Below are positions 28,117 to 33,502 of a stretch of DNA of 33,502 bases, piece by piece. The translations under genes were made by a program, and so were the position numbers. How positions within the stretch are numbered: position 1 is the first letter of the stretch; each line of letters starts with the position of its first letter. The notes below the pieces were generated by a model. It did not search any database. It had not been told where the DNA came from and saw only the letters and a list, made by a program, of their open reading frames with translations. Origin of the DNA: Bacteroidales bacterium (lineage in GTDB: Bacteria; Bacteroidota; Bacteroidia; Bacteroidales; S143-33); the NCBI GenBank assembly GCA_015489395.1, contig WFZV01000182.1:1-33502 (forward strand), given 5' to 3'.

Positions 28117-29064
28117 ATGGGCAAGTACAGGAAATTTGACTTAGAGACTTTGCAGCACCGTCAGGAGGAGAGCAAATTTAAGCGATTTTTGCAAGATGTT
28201 TTAACGTTTTTGGTTGCATTGTTCTTTTTGACAATGATTTTTTACCTGTTAGCTGCATATTTTTTCGAAACACCACAACAAAGGTTATTGACAGATGAAA
28301 ATCGACGGTTGGAACGGGAATATAAACGTCAATATTACCAATACAAACAGCTTGAAAAAGCTGTGAATCGTCTGCAACAGATGGACCGTGATTTGTATCG
28401 AGTAATTTTTGAGTCCGAACCGCCTAAGGAAGAGGAACTTACCAATTTTGATACTTTAGACCTATTGAAGTCCAAACAAATTATCGCATGGAACACGCGG
28501 GATATTAAGCAACAGCTGAAAAACTGGAAACGACTTAAGCCGCAATACATAAAACTTTACCGTTACGTCAAAAATCACATTAAAGACATTCAGCATATTC
28601 CATCTATCCAGCCAGTTCCTAATACAGAGTTGCGATTTGTGGTTTATGGCTATGGACGAAAAATCGACCCAATTTACAAAACTCCTTCATTCCACCCTGG
28701 CATAGATTATTCTGCACCGGGCGGAACACCTGTTTTTGCTACTGCTACGGGGGTTGTGACTGAGGCAAATCAGAAAATCCGCGGACTGGGACAGCACATA
28801 AAAATCGATCACGGAAATAATTTTTCTACGCTTTACGCCCACATGAGCGAAATGTTGGTCAGCCCTGGGGACCATGTACGTCAGGGGCAGGTGATTGGTT
28901 ATGTAGGAAATTCAGGAAAAGCCTTGTTACCATTGCTGCATTACGAAGTTCATTACAAAGGCAAACCGCTAAATCCTGTATATTTCTTTTTCATGGAGCT
29001 GACTCCAACGCAATTTTATAAATTAAAGCAGCAAGCAGACCACAGCGGCATTAGCCTTGACTAA
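28117..29064 (+). CDS. M23-family (LytM-like) peptidase, membrane-anchored, atypical active site
   Basis: N-terminal TM segment and coiled coil; HPGIDYSAPGGTPVFATATGVV, STLYAHMS; final motif reads PLLHYEV instead of the usual PHLHYEV. Confidence 0.88.
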   Translation: MGKYRKFDLETLQHRQEESKFKRFLQDVLTFLVALFFLTMIFYLLAAYFFETPQQRLLTDENRRLEREYKRQYYQYKQLEKAVNRLQQMDRDLYRVIFESEPPKEEELTNFDTLDLLKSKQIIAWNTRDIKQQLKNWKRLKPQYIKLYRYVKNHIKDIQHIPSIQPVPNTELRFVVYGYGRKIDPIYKTPSFHPGIDYSAPGGTPVFATATGVVTEANQKIRGLGQHIKIDHGNNFSTLYAHMSEMLVSPGDHVRQGQVIGYVGNSGKALLPLLHYEVHYKGKPLNPVYFFFMELTPTQFYKLKQQADHSGISLD

Positions 29065-29074
29065 AAGTTTGACT

Positions 29075-29812
29075 ATGCCAAAATTAACCGTTATAACCGT
29101 AGTTTTTAACGATAAAGAACATATCGAAAAGACTATTAAATCTGTTCTAAACCAGACGTTTAACGACATTGAATATTGGATAATTGACGGCGGGTCAACT
29201 GATGGCACTTTAGACATCATAAAAAAATACGACAAACACTTAAACTGGTTGAGCGAACCTGACCATGGCATTTACGATGCCATGAACAAAGGCTTAGACC
29301 GCGCCACAGGACAGTATGTTTTATTTCTCAATTCAGGCGATGAGTTTTACGATTCGCGGGTTTTAGAAAAAGTCTTTTCTGACAACCAGCAGGCAGATGT
29401 GTATTATGGCGATAGCGTTATTGTAACCGAAGATGGGCAAATTTTGGGCTTACGACGGCTGCGTCCGCCAAAGCAGCTGACCTGGAAATCGCTTTCTAAA
29501 GGCATGTTGGTTTTGCATCAGGCTTTTATAGCAAAACGGGAGCTTTGCCCGCATTACGATTTAAAATACAAGCATGCTGCTGATTTTGATTGGGTTATTA
29601 AAGTGCTGAAAAAATCGAAAGTCATTGTCAATACAAACCAAATTCTGGTCAAATTCCTGGCCGGAGGCCACTCGTCTAAACATGTAGCTGCAAGTTTGCG
29701 CGAAAGATTTGATATTTTACGCACTCACTATGGCTTACTTACAGCTGTATGGACGACTATGTATGGTTTTTTACGAGGTTTTTGGTTCTGGTTGTGGCAC
29801 AAACGGCTATAA
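29075..29812 (+). CDS. family 2 glycosyltransferase
   Basis: LTVITVVFNDKEHIEKTIKSVLNQTFNDIEYWIIDGGSTDGTLDII, NSGDEF. Start MPKLT (29075) preferred over 29057. Confidence 0.9.
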   Translation: MPKLTVITVVFNDKEHIEKTIKSVLNQTFNDIEYWIIDGGSTDGTLDIIKKYDKHLNWLSEPDHGIYDAMNKGLDRATGQYVLFLNSGDEFYDSRVLEKVFSDNQQADVYYGDSVIVTEDGQILGLRRLRPPKQLTWKSLSKGMLVLHQAFIAKRELCPHYDLKYKHAADFDWVIKVLKKSKVIVNTNQILVKFLAGGHSSKHVAASLRERFDILRTHYGLLTAVWTTMYGFLRGFWFWLWHKRL

Positions 29813-29833
29813 GTCAGTTGAAAATACTGGAAT

Positions 29834-31081
29834 TTAGCGCATTCGCACGAGCCGATAGCCTATAATTCTATCGTAATACGGCGCTTGTTGTTGATAATAA
29901 ACAAGGATTAAGTAGTCGTTACGGGTTTGGTAAAAATTTCCTTCCGTGTACCGTAACGTAGGCTCACCCTGGTCTGGCACGAAAATGTATTGATAGTCGT
30001 AAATACCTTGTTTGAGCAAAATGTTACCTACGTAAGATTTTAGTTTTGGGTCGTAACTGAGTTTATTTTCCGGCAGGATTTTCCAGTTTGAAAATGCCCC
30101 AATAACGTACACATCGCCGCCAGGAATAGGGTCTTTGCTTAGCAATTGAAAATTTACGTAAACATAATCGGCTTCAGACCAGATATCATTTGCAGGTTTA
30201 GCATAAATAACGAAATTTCCATTATCGTCTTGATACGAGACATGGGCAAAATTCTTGTTATCTGGCAGCAGGAAACAGTAATAAATTGAGTCTAAAAATT
30301 TTGTTTTGTACACTTTACCGGATTTAAACCGAAATTCTGAAGTATTAAAGCTGCGGAATTCATTACCGCCTAAAAACATGTTTTCCAGTTCATAATCATA
30401 AATCATTTGCGAACCCTGGTAAAATTTAGGTTGGTCTAAAAATCGTACTTTATTAAATCTAAAGTTTTGATAAATAGCAGCTTTAGTGTAATTCCACGGT
30501 TGGTCTAAATTCAGATTTCCAAAATCAAAGCTAAAATCGACTTCCTGGCAGCATGACCTATATTGCGCGATTGAAGATTGATGAACATTTGCAGATATTG
30601 ACACATTATTTTCAACCACAAAAAAGCGTTTTTGAAACAAAACACTATCAGGATTTGATGCTAAAAATACTTTGATTATGTAGTTTCCTGATAATAAGAA
30701 TCTTACGTTTTGGTTAGGGAATGTAATTTTATAATTTACGTACGATACGTTGGTATTGAACGATTGATTGTAGTCTAAAATATCGTTGATGTAATAACCG
30801 TCTAAAAATTCGTCTTCCATGATATCCCGGTCAGTCCAATCCCAGTTGCAATGAATGAACGAATATTGTAAATTGACAGGCTGGTCTTGCAGAATATCAA
30901 AGCGCAATTGCAAATAAGAATCAGAATTTAACACTAAAATAGGATAATTTAGCTGATTTTCACCAGAAAAAAACTTAACACTTTTGACTTTCTGCGAGAA
31001 GATTGTATCTGCGAATTCCTGAGAATTAGCCAGGAACACAAAAAAAGTGAAAAATAAGGTTATAAATAGTTTTTTTAGCAT
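29834..31081 (-). CDS. DUF5103 family, type IX secretion system plug-like protein
   Basis: Signal peptide, then FADTIFSQKVKSVKFFSGENQLNYPILVLNSDSYLQLRFDIL...YSFIHCNWDWTDRDIMEDEFLDGYYINDI typical of DUF5103. Confidence 0.82.
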   Translation of the reverse strand: MLKKLFITLFFTFFVFLANSQEFADTIFSQKVKSVKFFSGENQLNYPILVLNSDSYLQLRFDILQDQPVNLQYSFIHCNWDWTDRDIMEDEFLDGYYINDILDYNQSFNTNVSYVNYKITFPNQNVRFLLSGNYIIKVFLASNPDSVLFQKRFFVVENNVSISANVHQSSIAQYRSCCQEVDFSFDFGNLNLDQPWNYTKAAIYQNFRFNKVRFLDQPKFYQGSQMIYDYELENMFLGGNEFRSFNTSEFRFKSGKVYKTKFLDSIYYCFLLPDNKNFAHVSYQDDNGNFVIYAKPANDIWSEADYVYVNFQLLSKDPIPGGDVYVIGAFSNWKILPENKLSYDPKLKSYVGNILLKQGIYDYQYIFVPDQGEPTLRYTEGNFYQTRNDYLILVYYQQQAPYYDRIIGYRLVRMR

Positions 31082-31153
31082 TTTTGTAAAAACTTTTGGA
31101 TTAAAAATGGCGTTTAGTCTTTAAGACATTACAAAGTAAATCAATTTATTGAT

Positions 31154-32032
31154 ATGAAAAAAGCGATAGCATATTTGAGTATTATTTTAATATCGTTCTA
31201 CTCTTGTTTTAAATCGCCTGAACCAATACCACCGCGAATTTATGTAGAACCAGAGACGGAAACTTTAAATATTTCAGTAATCCATCCTGTTACTTTTTAT
31301 ATACGTGCAAAGTCTGACGAGGATTTAAAAAGTTTTGCAGTCCAGACCACACCATTTATTTATGCTTTTGATACGACGTTTGGCAGTTTTGTGCATAGTT
31401 TTACTAAAACTATAACAATTCGTCTTCCCAGCGAGTTAAGTCAGGTTCCTGATGATAGTTTAATACAGGTGCAGTTTATTCTCAAAGATTACTATAATAC
31501 CAAGATTGTTACCAAATTTTTGCATATAGTTGAGCCTTATCCAGAGCTATATGAAGACACAGTAGTTTTATATTTTCCACGTTCTCCGTCATTTTATGAT
31601 ACGCAAGATAGAACAACAAAAGATTCAACTGCACAACGTGGCAGCTTTGACCTTGTTTATGCGTTTAGCTCGGATGATGGAATAACGATAGCTTCGCCAG
31701 ATGCTTACTGGTTGGAGTCGGTTTTTGCCAGTAACGCTCGTAGTTATTCAGCTTCAGGCCAGCGTCATACAAAGATTAATTATTCTAATGTAGAGTTCAA
31801 TGATATGGACGACCGTTTTATGTATTATTTAAACGTAAATCCGCATTATATTGAGAGTAACCAGGCTTATGGTATAGGCGTTGAAGCGTTAACTTTAAAC
31901 AGTGTTTTCGTTTTTCAGACCCAGGATAACATCAAAGGCGCAGGAAAAATAATTGGTGCAACAGCTGATTCAATTATTTTAGCTATAAAATTCCAGAAAT
32001 GGGCAGTAGATACAAGTGGGCAAAAGCAATAA
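31154..32032 (+). CDS. hypothetical lipoprotein
   Basis: MKKAIAYLSIILISFYSC lipobox; the rest is not recognised. Confidence 0.7.
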   Translation: MKKAIAYLSIILISFYSCFKSPEPIPPRIYVEPETETLNISVIHPVTFYIRAKSDEDLKSFAVQTTPFIYAFDTTFGSFVHSFTKTITIRLPSELSQVPDDSLIQVQFILKDYYNTKIVTKFLHIVEPYPELYEDTVVLYFPRSPSFYDTQDRTTKDSTAQRGSFDLVYAFSSDDGITIASPDAYWLESVFASNARSYSASGQRHTKINYSNVEFNDMDDRFMYYLNVNPHYIESNQAYGIGVEALTLNSVFVFQTQDNIKGAGKIIGATADSIILAIKFQKWAVDTSGQKQ

Positions 32033-32598
32033 TTAAGTTTAGAAAGGTTTTGTTTGTCCTATGGATTATTTCGATAATAGCATTTTGGGCATGGGTGGTT
32101 ATTGAAGATATAAGTTTGACTTCCGTACAAATTTCTGTTTTTTTGCAAAAATTCCAGCATTACATCGTATTAAGTTATATTTTGTTGTGGTTGATTCGGG
32201 CATTTACATTGATTCCGAACATGGTATTGGTTTTAGCCGGAACAGCATTTATCCAGAATTATTGGATTTTACTGATAATTTCGTTGATTGGCTTTTTGGT
32301 TTCGTCGTCGATAATTTATTTTTTTGGTTCGGAATTAGGTCTGCAACGATATTTTGAAAGGAAATTTCCTGATAAAATAAAGCAAATCGAACGGGGGATA
32401 GAGCGTTACGGTGCAGTAATAATAATTCTGTGGGGTTTTTTACCTGTGGTACCTTCGGATTTACTCGCCTTTTTTTTAGGTTCGATAAAGTTCCCCTTTC
32501 CTAAGTTTTTGCTTTACTATTTTATTGGCCATCTAATAATTTACAGTATATTAATTTTTTTAGGCCAGCAGGCTTGGGCATCCATTTTTCATTTTTGA
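31999..32598 (+). CDS. VTT/DedA (SNARE-associated) domain membrane protein
   Basis: Multiple TM helices; FIPNMVLVLAGTAFIQN-like and GFLPVVPSDLLAFFLGSIKFPFPKFLLYYFIGH segments. The exact start is uncertain because the ORF overlaps the upstream gene by 34 nt. Confidence 0.75.
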   Translation: MGSRYKWAKAIIKFRKVLFVLWIISIIAFWAWVVIEDISLTSVQISVFLQKFQHYIVLSYILLWLIRAFTLIPNMVLVLAGTAFIQNYWILLIISLIGFLVSSSIIYFFGSELGLQRYFERKFPDKIKQIERGIERYGAVIIILWGFLPVVPSDLLAFFLGSIKFPFPKFLLYYFIGHLIIYSILIFLGQQAWASIFHF

Positions 32599-32630
32599 TT
32601 TTTTATGTTTTACAAATAATTAATAAACAA

Positions 32631-32638
32631 TAAATTTG
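32631..32638 (+). promoter_or_regulatory. candidate -7 element for bcp (TAAATTTG)
   Basis: Matches TAnnTTTG, 23 nt upstream of the bcp ATG; AT-rich context. Confidence 0.35.
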
Positions 32639-32661
32639 CGTAAAATTTAAAATTTATAGTT

Positions 32662-33159
32662 ATGGAAGTCGGACAGAAAGCTCCTGAATTCTGCTTACCA
32701 GACCAAAATGGTCAACAGGTTTGTTTAAATGATTTTAAAGGCAAATGGGTTATACTTTATTTTTATCCTAAAGATAATACTTCAGGCTGTACTAAAGAAG
32801 CAATTGATTTTACAGAATTAAAGCCGGAGTTCGAGAAATTAGGTGCTGTAATTATTGGCGTTAGCAAGGATTCTGTGCAGTCCCACCAAAAATTTATTCA
32901 AAAATACGACCTTGGTATTAAGCTATTGAGTGACGAGTCTAAAGAAGTTTTAAAAGCTTATGGTGCCTGGGGAGAGAAAAAGCAGTATGGTAAAGTAACT
33001 GAGGGAACAATTCGTTCTACGTTTATTATTGATCCACAGGGTAATATTGCCCATTCATGGAAAAATGTCAAAGTCCGTCAAAAGCGTAAGACAGGTGAAG
33101 TTAAGCATGCACAGGTTGTTCTGGAAAAGTTAAAAGAACTTATGCAGAAAAACGGATGA
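32662..33159 (+). CDS. bcp: thiol peroxidase, BCP-type peroxiredoxin
   Basis: VGQKAPEFCLPDQNGQQVCLNDFKGKWVILYFYPKDNTSGCTKEAIDF; AhpC/TSA fold, C-terminal GTIRSTFIIDPQGNI. Confidence 0.92.
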   Translation: MEVGQKAPEFCLPDQNGQQVCLNDFKGKWVILYFYPKDNTSGCTKEAIDFTELKPEFEKLGAVIIGVSKDSVQSHQKFIQKYDLGIKLLSDESKEVLKAYGAWGEKKQYGKVTEGTIRSTFIIDPQGNIAHSWKNVKVRQKRKTGEVKHAQVVLEKLKELMQKNG

Positions 33160-33320
33160 TTTATTGGTCAAAGTTGTTTGTATTTTGTGTTTTGTAGCTA
33201 TTTTAAGTCTTATGTACATCCCATTTTTTGTTGACATTTAAAAACATTTTTTTTGCATAACAAATAAAAAATTAGGGCTATTTTTAGCTCGTTTTAAGTT
33301 AAAGTCAAAAAAGATTTGCT

Positions 33321-33502
33321 ATGGATTTAGGACTGTTTATTTTCATTTTAATGGCTGTAATATTTGTTTTAGGCTATACCTTAATAGCATTAGAGCATCC
33401 TCTTCAATTAAACAAGTCTGCTACAGCCTTGATAACAGGTACCTTACTATGGACGCTACTGGCCATTTTTTACGAACCTGTGTTGAAGTTAAATTTTAGT
33501 CC
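33321..33502 (+). CDS. nhaD: NhaD-like sodium:proton antiporter, N-terminal fragment (3'-truncated by window edge)
   Basis: Open frame to the window end: MDLGLFIFILMAVIFVLGYTLIALEHPLQLNKSATALITGTLLWTLLAIFYEP. Not in the ORF track because it has no stop. Confidence 0.75.
   Translation, partial: MDLGLFIFILMAVIFVLGYTLIALEHPLQLNKSATALITGTLLWTLLAIFYEPVLKLNFS

Noticed and set aside
33275-33290. gggcta-tttt-tagctc hairpin upstream of nhaD, considered as a sodium riboswitch or terminator
   Set aside because: Only about 6 bp with a G-U pair and no recognisable riboswitch core; too weak without a covariance search.
1-33502. CRISPR arrays, toxin-antitoxin or known defense systems, transposases, tRNA or rRNA genes
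   Set aside because: Looked for by eye; no regular repeats, characteristic motifs or tRNA-like folds were found. A tRNAscan/Infernal run would be needed to confirm.

Overview
This is a chromosomal segment from a Bacteroidetes (Bacteroidales-like) bacterium. It carries mostly housekeeping genes: a 5'-truncated valS, a lipoprotein M3 peptidase, a sulfotransferase-like gene, cysS, dnaN, an OMP_b-brl/TonB-type receptor, a tandem pair of 134-aa STAS/SpoIIAA-like proteins, a T9SS-sorted C25 (gingipain-like) peptidase, DUF554, a SiaC/SiaB-like pair, rpoD, rho with a ~159-aa Q/K-rich insertion, xerD, DUF4290, an LptF/G permease, a GT4-like glycosyltransferase, ribBA, a GSCFA protein, a HAD hydrolase, an M23 peptidase, a GT2, a DUF5103 T9SS plug-like protein, a lipoprotein, a VTT/DedA protein, bcp and a 3'-truncated nhaD. 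I found no CRISPR array, transposon, prophage, rRNA or tRNA. I do not see a clear new multi-gene system. The items most worth a second look are the tandem STAS-like pair, a SiaB/SiaC module with no visible SiaA or SiaD, the Rho low-complexity domain beside a divergent rpoD, an M23 protein whose HxH motif has become LxH, and a set of four perfect GC-rich hairpins between genes. All family assignments are by eye from motifs, with no database search.
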